The position numbers and the translations under genes were made by a program. Positions 47,202 through 57,900 of a stretch of DNA of 64,000 bases are shown here, one piece after another. Numbering within the stretch: the stretch's first letter is position 1; each line of letters opens with the position of its first letter. Source of the stretch: an uncultured Bacteroidales bacterium. Its GTDB lineage: Bacteria; Bacteroidota; Bacteroidia; Bacteroidales; Paludibacteraceae. The DNA lies in the NCBI GenBank assembly GCA_946403215.1, contig CAMIZG010000001.1:81289-145288 (forward strand), given 5' to 3'. The notes under the pieces are model-generated. The model was given only the letters and a program-made list of their open reading frames with translations. It ran no database searches and had not been told where the DNA came from.

Positions 47202-50021
47202 ATGAAAACACGTAATATATATATCAGTTTGTTGCTTGCAGCCGTTTGCGCTGCGCCGATGTTCGCCCGCCAGTTCGAGCAAGGCGAGAAGATTTATGTG
47301 AATGCCGACCAGAGTTGGAACGGTGGTGGTGGCAATTTCGATTGGTCGAAAGATAATGCCAAATTATTTTTGTATATCATTAAGAACGGAGGTGATGAAT
47401 GGGTGACGCTTAGCAAAGAGAGCGGTAGTATTTATGTAGGCGAAATGCCAGAAGGTGATTACCATACTTGTGTTGTTGTGCGCAAGAGCAGCAGCGGAAC
47501 GCCCGATAACTGGAATAACATATGGAATCAGACATGCGACCGCCAATTGGTAGATAACCCGGACATCAATTGTATCAAAGTGATCAATCTTAAGGATGGT
47601 GTTGGCGCTTGCGAAGGAGATAATTTTTGGGCTACTTACGCACCAGCTGTCAGCAAAATAAAGGCTTTTGCTGATGCTGAAAAAGAAGAAGAGATACATA
47701 TCTGCTCGAGTGCTTTAGGTGGACCATTCTCACTCCGGCCGAAACTGAAGGAGGATAAGTCTGACTATATGTATGATCTGGTTTCGTGTCACGGATGGTA
47801 TGTATCAACCGATAAGAATACATGGACATCTCTTGATGGGAATGCTGGTGTTATGCGTGATGGGGAAGGAGAAAAAGATTTCCTCAATTATAATCTGCCT
47901 GTATCTATTCCGGCGACCGGCATCTATTTTTATCTTCATACAGCCAAGAAAGCTGGTCGCCGATTAATCAAGGTAAAAGCCGATGCTTCCGATTGTGCCT
48001 ACGACTGTACTATCACTTCCTTTGAGGTGGCTTGCTCCGCTGTCAATGCCAACGATACAACGTTCACGCTGGACGGTATGGTGGCATTTGGGGAGCCTAA
48101 CGGAGACCTGATGATAACATGCGGCAACAAGTCCGTAACCATCAAGGCTGCAGAAGCCAAGAGTCCGCAAATCTTCTCCATCAGCGGAATACGTGCGGCA
48201 ATCGATAACAATACGCCAACCAAAGCAGTGGCTCAATTCAAAGGCAATACCGGTTGCAAGGCGGAGAAATCGTTTGCCGTACCCAATGCAGTGGAAGGAA
48301 TAAAGACCCACCGAATTAATGTGCTTGTGGGAGAAACCAAATCCCTCAAACCCCAAGATGCAGACTACAGTTATAACCATGAGTGGTATGCCAATGGGCA
48401 AAAGCAAACCACGCAATACGACCTTACTACTACACCACGTTACGAGACGCATGTTGACACGTACATGTATCAGGAGTTCAACAACCCGCTGGGACCGATG
48501 GATGACATGATGACCAATGGAGGTTACGAGTCAACCAAAGTGGCCGATTACGGTACGGAAGGAGGCAAGTCAACTATAAGTGATTATGACTTCTGGGGCA
48601 TAAAGGCCAATGCTTCTACGCCGACTAATTATTATGATTCCCATCCGGGGGCAAACAATGGTTTTGCCGTTGTTCAAAGTGCGAATAAATTTGCCAAAAC
48701 GTTCGCAAAATTAGTAACACCTGCAGGGAATAAAGAAGCACATGAAGGTAATTACTTTGCTTTGTTTGACGCCAAGTCCGGTGTTGATGGGGGCAACAAG
48801 AAGGCTTGGTATGCAAACACCCAGATGAACACCAAACTGAAACTCAAGAAGGGCACCACCTATATGTTCTCTTTTTGGGCAGCTAACATCAACAACTACG
48901 GCGAGATGGACAATGCCGCCAAACTACAATTTCAGATTAATGGTAAGAATATTGACGGCTTGTTACTCGACCTGAGCAAAACTGAGTTCCGCAACAACCG
49001 TTGGCATCAATGCTCGTCCGTATATTATGCTGATACCGATGTTGAAAATGTTACCATCTCAGTGGTCAACCTCAATACAAACGCCTTGCATATTGGTAAT
49101 GATTTTGCTCTCGATGACATTCAGTTCCGTCCTATCAGCAACAACGCTAAGGTTATGCGCCAGCTGCAGTACTTCACTGTATATACCCATGAACCCCACG
49201 TCCATGCGCTCAAGGCTGATGTACAGCCCATGGCTTGCGACAAGGAAGAGTATGATGTGATCCTCGAAGTACAATACGACAACCCCATGGGTAAACTCAT
49301 CATCCGCGACAAGACGGCCGGTAAGGTGGTGTTCAACGACAAGGTGCCTACTGAAGGTGCCGATTGGGATACGAAGAAATCCAAATTCGTGACGATCCAT
49401 ATTGACGCGCTCGAACCCGCTGAGCATGAATACGAAGCATACTTTGAACAGTGGACTAAATCCAAGGCGACAGCCAAGTCGCAAGCTCCCCAATTCACCA
49501 CTTGTTGCAACCCCACGATCATGTACACCAAGTGGGAGAACGTTATTTTCATCGCTAATGCCGATGGTGAGTTCGTGGCCTTCCAGTGGCACAAGAACGG
49601 CCAGAAAATGAACGGCGAAACGCAGCAGCGTTACTATGCTGGTGCCGGCAAATCGCTCAAAGGCTCAACCGATACCTACTTCTGCGAGGTCACCCACAAA
49701 GATGGTTCAACTGAGAAGAGCTGCGAATATACTTTCGACCAGTGCCCGCGCTCGGCGGAGCACACCGCTATCGAGGATATTATGCTTGACGGCGTAGCAG
49801 TCTATCCCACCCAGCTGGCTGCCGGAGAGGTGGTGACCGTCTGCAAGAACTTCGCGGGTACGCTCCAGGCCAATTTGCTCACCCTCACCGGACAAACAGT
49901 TTCCACCACCGAACTGCGTGGTGACCAAACCACTATAAAGATGCCGGGCATAGCAGGCATGTATCTGCTGCAACTGCACGGCGCTACTTCACAACGAACA
50001 GTCAAGATCAATGTGTACTAA
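47202..50021 (+). CDS. Large secreted protein with T9SS C-terminal sorting domain (paralog of the 51998 giant)
   Basis: Signal peptide; KKGTTYMFSFWAANINNYGEMDNAAKLQFQI...IGNDFALDDIQFRPIS; C-term VAVYPTQLAAGEVVTVCKNFAGTLQANLLTLTGQTVSTTELRGDQTTIKMPGIAGMYLLQLHGATSQRTVKINVY. Confidence 0.85.
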   Translation: MKTRNIYISLLLAAVCAAPMFARQFEQGEKIYVNADQSWNGGGGNFDWSKDNAKLFLYIIKNGGDEWVTLSKESGSIYVGEMPEGDYHTCVVVRKSSSGTPDNWNNIWNQTCDRQLVDNPDINCIKVINLKDGVGACEGDNFWATYAPAVSKIKAFADAEKEEEIHICSSALGGPFSLRPKLKEDKSDYMYDLVSCHGWYVSTDKNTWTSLDGNAGVMRDGEGEKDFLNYNLPVSIPATGIYFYLHTAKKAGRRLIKVKADASDCAYDCTITSFEVACSAVNANDTTFTLDGMVAFGEPNGDLMITCGNKSVTIKAAEAKSPQIFSISGIRAAIDNNTPTKAVAQFKGNTGCKAEKSFAVPNAVEGIKTHRINVLVGETKSLKPQDADYSYNHEWYANGQKQTTQYDLTTTPRYETHVDTYMYQEFNNPLGPMDDMMTNGGYESTKVADYGTEGGKSTISDYDFWGIKANASTPTNYYDSHPGANNGFAVVQSANKFAKTFAKLVTPAGNKEAHEGNYFALFDAKSGVDGGNKKAWYANTQMNTKLKLKKGTTYMFSFWAANINNYGEMDNAAKLQFQINGKNIDGLLLDLSKTEFRNNRWHQCSSVYYADTDVENVTISVVNLNTNALHIGNDFALDDIQFRPISNNAKVMRQLQYFTVYTHEPHVHALKADVQPMACDKEEYDVILEVQYDNPMGKLIIRDKTAGKVVFNDKVPTEGADWDTKKSKFVTIHIDALEPAEHEYEAYFEQWTKSKATAKSQAPQFTTCCNPTIMYTKWENVIFIANADGEFVAFQWHKNGQKMNGETQQRYYAGAGKSLKGSTDTYFCEVTHKDGSTEKSCEYTFDQCPRSAEHTAIEDIMLDGVAVYPTQLAAGEVVTVCKNFAGTLQANLLTLTGQTVSTTELRGDQTTIKMPGIAGMYLLQLHGATSQRTVKINVY

Positions 50022-51612
50022 TCGAATCATAACAGCTCTTGCCGCTCTCGGCGTGGCACTTGGCGTACATGCGCAAGAGGTTGCTTCCGAGCGTTTCCCG
50101 GGACATCAAGTCACCGAAACGCAACATTCCGAGCAACGGATAACGTTGCCTGTTGACCCGCAGGCACCCGATACGCTCATCGAGGTCTGGATGCTTGATA
50201 TCAATACCTATGTCGATACGCTCCGCACCGTCAGTACCAATGAGACCACCGTCACCCAGCCTGGTGACTCCACACGACGTGGCCATTACGTCGAGATACA
50301 TGCAGGCGCAGGTATAGGTAATGTCGGCTACGGCTGGCTCCGCCGCGATCTGCAGCACCCGACAGCCAAAGGTTATGAGCAGTTTGGCATCTCTGGTGTG
50401 GCCCAACTGCAGTACGCCTACTTCTTCCACCCCAGCGTTGGTATAGGCATCGGCGCATGGCTGGCTAACTATACTTCGCATGGCTACCTTAGCGGCGATG
50501 TGATCTATCGTGGACTAAAGCAGGAGAATGGCAAGTACGTCCCGGATTTCAGCAGCACCGTTCGTGACAATGATGGCAAGGGCGAGTTCTACAACCATCA
50601 CGTCTCTATCCACTCCTGGCACGAGCGTCAGACCATCCACACCGCCGGTGTGCCTGTCTCCCTGCAGTTCCAGGCCTGGGGCAAGAAGGATAAAGCAGGC
50701 TTCTTCGCATCTCTAGGCGTCGCGCCTACTTTTACCGTCAAGACTGACTATCGTATCATCGATGGCAACATTGAGCACTGGGGTGAATATGCGCACCGCG
50801 GCGGGGCTGAACTGCATGACCTCCATGACTTCAGCCATGTTAACTACTCCGGCCGCGTGGGCAAGCAGACCATGAAACTCTTCACGGCTACTGCCTTCCT
50901 CGATCTTGGACTGTTGATCAAGATGAGCCGTCACACCGACTTCCTGATAGGCGTCTACGGCCACTATGATTTCCTCGACATCCAAGCCGCCCAACGCACC
51001 GACCTCGGCTGGCCGGACGAGCGCTTCCCCTACCTCAATGCACCCGAGTACAAGGGCATCCTTGCTACCAACTGTCTTGCTGACGAAGGAGTGCTCCGCC
51101 CTTGGCAGGCGGGTGTGAAGATAGGTGTGCATTGGCACAGCGTCAAACCCGATCGCACATCTACCACCATCTACTCCGACACCACCATCCAACTCTATGC
51201 TCGCGAGGATAGTGTATGGACTTCGCGTGTGGACACCCTCAAGTACCAAAAGCCTACGATTGAGCAGATCCAGCGTGAGATCGACAAACTCAACCGCATC
51301 TATTTCGCCTTTGATAGCTACGAACTTAATGAGGAGTCGATGGCTTTACTCCGGCAGATAGCCGAGCAGCTGAAAACGATCCCCAACAAGGTGCTCATCG
51401 GTGGACACGCATCTAAAGAAGGATTGCGCGCGCATAACGCGCGTCTCGCGCGATACCGTGCACTCGTAGTGACGTATTTCCTCGTGGATTGCGGTATACC
51501 CAATACCCGCCTCATCCAGAAGGACTATGGTTCAAGTGTCGAGAATGCAATTAATATCCACCACGACCTCTCACTCGACCGCCGCGTGGAGATCATCGTT
51601 CAGGAGGAATAA
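50011..51612 (+). CDS. OmpA family outer-membrane protein (copy 2)
   Basis: RIYFAFDSYELNEESMALLRQIAEQLKTIPNKVLIGGHASKEGLRAHNARLARYRALVVTYFLVDCGIPN; overlaps the upstream stop by 11 nt. Confidence 0.9.
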   Translation: MCTNRIITALAALGVALGVHAQEVASERFPGHQVTETQHSEQRITLPVDPQAPDTLIEVWMLDINTYVDTLRTVSTNETTVTQPGDSTRRGHYVEIHAGAGIGNVGYGWLRRDLQHPTAKGYEQFGISGVAQLQYAYFFHPSVGIGIGAWLANYTSHGYLSGDVIYRGLKQENGKYVPDFSSTVRDNDGKGEFYNHHVSIHSWHERQTIHTAGVPVSLQFQAWGKKDKAGFFASLGVAPTFTVKTDYRIIDGNIEHWGEYAHRGGAELHDLHDFSHVNYSGRVGKQTMKLFTATAFLDLGLLIKMSRHTDFLIGVYGHYDFLDIQAAQRTDLGWPDERFPYLNAPEYKGILATNCLADEGVLRPWQAGVKIGVHWHSVKPDRTSTTIYSDTTIQLYAREDSVWTSRVDTLKYQKPTIEQIQREIDKLNRIYFAFDSYELNEESMALLRQIAEQLKTIPNKVLIGGHASKEGLRAHNARLARYRALVVTYFLVDCGIPNTRLIQKDYGSSVENAINIHHDLSLDRRVEIIVQEE

Positions 51613-51710
51613 CCCGCGCGCAAAAGAACCACTCGGTATCCCGATATAACGGGAAAAAAATAACACCGCAAAAAATGATACAACACACTCAATATGGAAA
51701 TGTAAATTTT

Positions 51711-51780
51711 TGCACTGGCAAAAATGGCAGAAATGGCAAAACTTTTGCCACTTTTGCCACTTCTGCCAGTGCATTTTTTT
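51711..51780. terminator. Long imperfect hairpin (about 31-bp stem) with 3' T-tract, built of TGGCA/TGCCA repeats
   Basis: tgcactggcaaaaatggcagaaatggcaaaa-c-ttttgccacttttgccacttctgccagtgca-ttttttt. Confidence 0.75.
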
Positions 51781-51997
51781 CTATTCTGGATCAGCGCAGC
51801 GGTCTGGTTTGTCCGGACTATCCGGTTTCCTTTCCCTCGCTCCCAACAATTTTTTCGAACGTTATGTTCGAAAACTGAACGTTAGTCGTTCTTAGTTGTT
51901 TTTAGTGATCCTTAGTCATTGTCAGGGGCAACACCACCCCCGAAGCAACTCGACTCACAATCAACCATAGCCAAAATATAGTAAACATAACACCATC

Positions 51998-54900
51998 ATG
52001 AAACATATCTTCACCATGAATCAACGAAATATAGTTACCAGCATATTACTGCTGTTATTGGGCTTTGTAGTAGTCTTACCCTCGTATGCTGGAGATTACG
52101 AGCGTAATTTTGATGGCACTGAGGTGCTTTATATTAAGACGGCCCCTGCTAATTGGTACTGGTACGGTAATGATATGGATAAGGGGAAATTTGCATATTT
52201 CTTTAATAGTAATACTGGTGCAAATGCGTGGACTACCGAGGCTGTGGGCAGTCCATTGTATGATGCCCTACAGATTGTTGTGCCTGCAGGTAATTGGACA
52301 CATGTTATCCTTACCCGTCACGATGTAAAGAGCAATCCTTCTTGGGACAATATAATATGGTCGGAGGATGCACAGCAAAAGTCGGGTGATATACCAATAA
52401 ATTCAACGCATAACTATCTCCAGAATTTTGCGAGGGGAACAGCAGATCATCATTATTGGGCACAATATATTTTCGGACCTTCGGCCACTAATCCGGCTGC
52501 AGGTAAGGTGGATGGAATAGAAGAAGAGTTGATTGAGTTTTGTCCGGAATCTTCTGGAGATCCCTTTTCTTTAACGCCTATTTTTGATGAGGGAGGAAAA
52601 GACTATAATTATAATAGTAGCGGTAGTCATGCTTGGTACAAGTGGAATGGAAGTTCTTGGGAACTTGTGAGCGACCAATATGCCGGATATAAGACTGACG
52701 GCGAAAACGAATGGTTTTGCAATGAAAAATTATCATCTGCCGCAGATACATATTACTTCCTTTGGACGAACGCTCCATCACGCCGCAGGCTGTTGCACCT
52801 GAAGAAGAAGGCTTCCTGTCCGGAGGTGTGTGAAATAACTTCCTTCCGATATGTTACAACGCCTGTGAATGTCAACGATAGTACGTTCGCCTTTGAGGGT
52901 AGCGTGGCTTTTACCAAGAAGGCGGGTGATCTGATTATACAATATAGAGACTCCATACTTACGATTGAGGATCCCGTTAGCCCTCAAGTCTTTAGCTTGC
53001 AAGGGTTGAAGGCGGATGGTGCGGAAGGACATCATTTGACAGCGAGATTTTCCGAGGATGGCTCATGTGAGGCAGATAGTGTAATAAAGAAGGCACCTTC
53101 TCCGGAATCCGGTGTTACGATTTACCTTTCTAATATTGATTATTCTCCGAAACATCCCTATAGTCCTAAAGCAGAAACTTATAGTCATAATACTTCTGTA
53201 CTTCTCACTCCGAGCGTTCAAGTTACCGACAGCTTTGTTTGGACAGACATAAAGGGCAATAAATTAAAGAGCAATAGGGATTTAGCACCGAATAATACCT
53301 ATACGATATCCGGCTATAATCAGGATACCACCATCTTGCTCTATTATACAGAATTCAATACGCCGCCGGTAGTAGGTGGTAATATGATGAGTAACGGCAG
53401 TTACGAGGATCTCGCCGCCAACATGGATGGAATGAGCGACTATGATTATACTAAACGTTATGAAAATAAAACGAATATAATTTGGGATGGATTAAAGGAT
53501 GATGAAAATGGCGGTATAATTGATGATGTGAGAAAGAATGTATATTGGTTCAAGACTGGATACGACGCAGTAAAAGATACCAGTTACTATAATGCCAAAA
53601 GTGGTATTTGGGGAATAACGACTGATGCGAATATCTTTTGGGAAAGAATGGCTAAAATATCGCCAAAGGATGCAAATTATATGGCGGTGTTTGATGGCGA
53701 CGCAGGTGAGAAAGAAGCATGGAAAGCTGTTGGAAATCCCAGCCTTTCCCCCAACCCTAATCCCAATTTGTTATTGCAGAAAGGAACAACATATATGTTC
53801 TCTTTCTGGGTGGCTAATGTCAACAATTTCGGCGAAATGATTAATTTTAAGCCGGATGGAAGTAGCATGACAAATAATGCCATCTTGCAATTCAAGATTA
53901 AATACAAAGATAAGGCAACAGGAACAGAATATGAGGAATTCCTCGGGGAGCCTACAAATTTGAACGATAGCAAGTATTTGAATAACTTCTGGCATCAGAA
54001 TTCAGCCACTTTTACTAGTCCTGTGGATGCAGATGAAGTAACCGTTTCGGTGGTGGATAAGAATACCAGCGGAATGCGTATCGGAAATGACTTCGCGTTG
54101 GATGATATCCAGTTCCGCCCTGTTTCAATTAAGTTGGCTACAGTCCGCGCCCGCGAGCGCTTTGAAGTTAAGTTCGTTGAGCCGGGAACCAATCCGGTTA
54201 ACCTGCAAGTAGAGTGGGTTACTAGGCCCGCCTGCGGTCAGGACACTTGTACTATGCGCGTATCGTTCCGCTATCCGAATATCACGACGCATGATATCAA
54301 GCTGACGCTGAAAGACCTGAATACAAGCAACAGTTACGGCACACTGCTTGAAAATGTGACGCTTGCCAAAACTCCTATCCCCGGAAATGCCGACTCAACG
54401 GATTATGTCGGATACTTTACCAGTGGCAGTTATGGTGGTGCAACATATAAGGATAAAGTGAAAGCCGACGCTGCTACGCATAACATCAGGGCAAAACTTA
54501 CTGTGCTGGATGCTAATGATGTAGATCATGGTGGGCAAACGAATGAGTCTGGTCTGCAAGCCCCGGGGATTCCTGCTCTTGCGATTACTGATGTTACCAT
54601 GAATAAACCGGATTGCAGTGGTTTGAAGTACACTTTGGATATAGATCTGAATTATACTGCATTGAGTGGTACGACATTAACATATTACGTGGATAATGTT
54701 AGCAAAGCTACACGTACTATAGATTATGAAGTTACTGCGCGTACAAAAAATGATGTGCCGACTGCTGCATTGGATGCTGATGGCAAAGAACACACATTGA
54801 AAGTTTCAACAGGTCATGCACTTGATTGTATTGATACCTATACTTATACTGCACCTAAAGCCAACATTGTCAGCGACCTGTCTGTCGCACCTATCCAACC

Positions 54901-57900
54901 GGATTGCGATGAGGAGAAGTATAGGTTGATCGTGTCATGGGAGGTTACTAAACCAGCTGTGACAGGTAGTTTGTTTGATACGCTGATGATTAAGGTGGGT
55001 GACGCATCGCCTTATGAAATCCTTATAAAGGCCGGTGAGCCGAATATGACGATTTCCGGTAACGTAGCTACTGGTACATTCGAAATACCGATTGACTATG
55101 CAATAGGTGCTTCTCATCCGACTATCAAGGCGTACATGAAGGAGCGTGGTGCATCCTGTTATTTTACTCCACTTCCAACATATGCAGATCCCACCGTTCC
55201 GCGAATGACAATCGGCACGCCTACCTTCGAAGACATTGCATGCAACGTGCCCACATTTACGCTCGTTGTGCCTGATACGTTCATCTACCAGCGTGGTGAT
55301 ATGCGCATGTGGCTGGATTCCGCTACGTATGACAAAGCCAAATCAGGTCAGAAGATTACTATCACAGATGGCAACCGTTGCGCCGGCGTTACAACCGGTG
55401 ACAAGTACACCGTGAACAGCACGGATAAACTGGTGACACTCTTCAAGTTCACCGGCTTGTCACTTACCGGAACGCACAAGATCTTTGCTGAGTGTACGGG
55501 TGAACATTCATGTCACCGCGTTCCCGAAGACTACGCGGGCAAAGAGTTCGTTGCTCCTACATTGCCCACGGCAGCAGTCAAAGAAGGCTCAATCGAATAT
55601 ACCTCACCTGTATGTGATGTTGAGACGGTTACGTTGAAGTTTACTATCAACTATGTTAACCAGAGCGGTACGCTAAAGGTATGGGTGACTGATTTGGGAG
55701 AAGAAACGTATAGTTATGCCGGTACTACAGGTTCGGTGAATATCGAATATCCGAACGTGCCTGCCGACGGCTGGGCGACTCGCAAACTGAACTTTGAGTT
55801 CGAGGGTTCATGCTCCGTAACAAACATTGCCTTACCGGCACCGCCACGTTGGCCGGTAGTGAAGGGCGTGACAGTAACTACGCCGGCGAATGTGGCATGC
55901 TCTGAGGATGACTATACCGCAAGTATCAAGGTGGATTACGTAAACATTGCGTCTGCCGATAAGCTTGTTGTTCAATACACGAATGCGGCAGGAGAGACCA
56001 AGACGAAAAAGATGGATGAAGTGTCGCTAACCGGTACAAGCAAGACCTTTGATTTCACGCTTGATGATATCGACAAAGGCAGCAAAGAGTTGTATGTCTA
56101 CCTGGATGGCGCTGCTGCTGATTGCAAAACCACTCTTCAGCACAAAGGCACATACACCGCGCCGTATCGTCCCGAACTCATAATCAACAGTGTGGATACC
56201 CTGCATGACGCATGTTCGGCAAGCACCTATGCTATTGCCATCGACTGGAAGTACAGAGCATTCAAAGCGGGGACGATGAAGTTCTATGTTGACGAAACGG
56301 AAAAAGGTACTCCGCGTGCTGTCACCTATAACGCGACTACCTTCACTCTATGTAAGGATACTATCAAAGGCCTGACGGCTGACGGAGGATTGCACACGCT
56401 GAAACTGTTAACGAATGTGGCGGACAACTGTACGGAATCGCGGTCAAACATCCGCGCACCGAAGGGCAATACAATCACATCCTTCCGTGTGGATACCACC
56501 GTCCTCAAGTGTGATGAGACTAAGTACAAGCTCATCGCTTCATGGGAAGTTTCTGCTCCGGCCGGCACGTACGATACACTTATAATAGTCAACGCGGCTA
56601 ACGAGGTGCTGTGGAAAGATTCGCTGACAAGTGCCACACGTAGCAATATAGTAACACTTGCTAAGGAATACACCGTAGGTGATGTGACCACCCCTACGCC
56701 CATCTACGCATATCTCAAGGAGCGCGGACGCTCGGCATGCGACAAGAGCGATACATACGTCAGTCCTGTAACGCCGAAATTGAACGCGTTAAGTACGCGC
56801 ATCATAACTGACTCGGCCGATTGCGATGAGAGCACTTATTCGCTTATCGTTCCCATCACCTACACCAACCAGCATGGGCGGATGTACGTTTGGCTCGATG
56901 CCGCATCGTATGCAGTTGCTACCGATAAGGTGGAGGTTACAAGTTCGACAGGCTTTGTTACCGGTGGCGCTTATGCTGATGGAGTAGGTTATACCGAAGG
57001 GGCTGCCGTAAGCAAAAAGACTTACGCCAAGATTACCGGTATCCAAGGCAATGGCGCTGAGCGAAAAGTCAGCGTAGCGTTCGATGATCCGCGAGGCTGC
57101 AAGATCCTGGACGGTCTGACATATACCGAACCCTTCCGTCCGGTGATAACCGGTGTAACTGCAACACCCACTACACCTGATGCCGGTGTGCTCACGTACG
57201 ATGTTGAGGTAACGGTTAGCACTACTAACGGTCACGGCAGACAGGTGACAATCACATCCGGTGACTTAGGTTTGCCTGACTTCACAGGCAATGTGGATGG
57301 CATAACAGGTAAACTCACCCATACGTTCGAAGGCATTGTTACCGATCATGGCAAGACGCATAAGTTCTACGCATACTTTACCGACCGCAAGAACTGTGTC
57401 AAGGAGGGCTCGTTTACCTCACCTGATCAGCGGAAGTTCCATACCTTCAATGTGGTGGATACCTTACTTCCGCTGTGCGACAACACGTCGTATGTCGTAT
57501 TTGAAGTAACATCCACCGCCATGGGAGGCGAGTTGGTTATCAAGGACAAAGATACAGATGTCGAGCTCTACCGTCACGCCACACCGATTACCAACCCCTT
57601 CCGCGACACAATCAAACATTTATCGCGTCAGGCGGATGGCAGCGTGCATACATTGGTAGCATCTTTCACTGCCCCGACACCTGTTCAGAGCAAGGAAGAC
57701 TCCTACACGGCACGTCCCGAGCCGACAATCAGCATGAGCGGCGGTGCCGTAACCGGCCCGGATTGCAAAGGCACGGTTCATCTGCCATTGACCGTATCAT
57801 TCGTCAACCAGACGTCGGATCTGTATATAGTGAATAACAAGGGCGAAGAGATTGATCATGTACTTGCCGCAGAGTTGATAGGCAAATCAACCTTCTCCGC

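Noticed and set aside
51661-51895. Small plus-strand ORFs (FATFATSA...) over the long hairpin
   Set aside because: Encoded by the hairpin repeat itself; no ribosome-binding site or conserved protein features.
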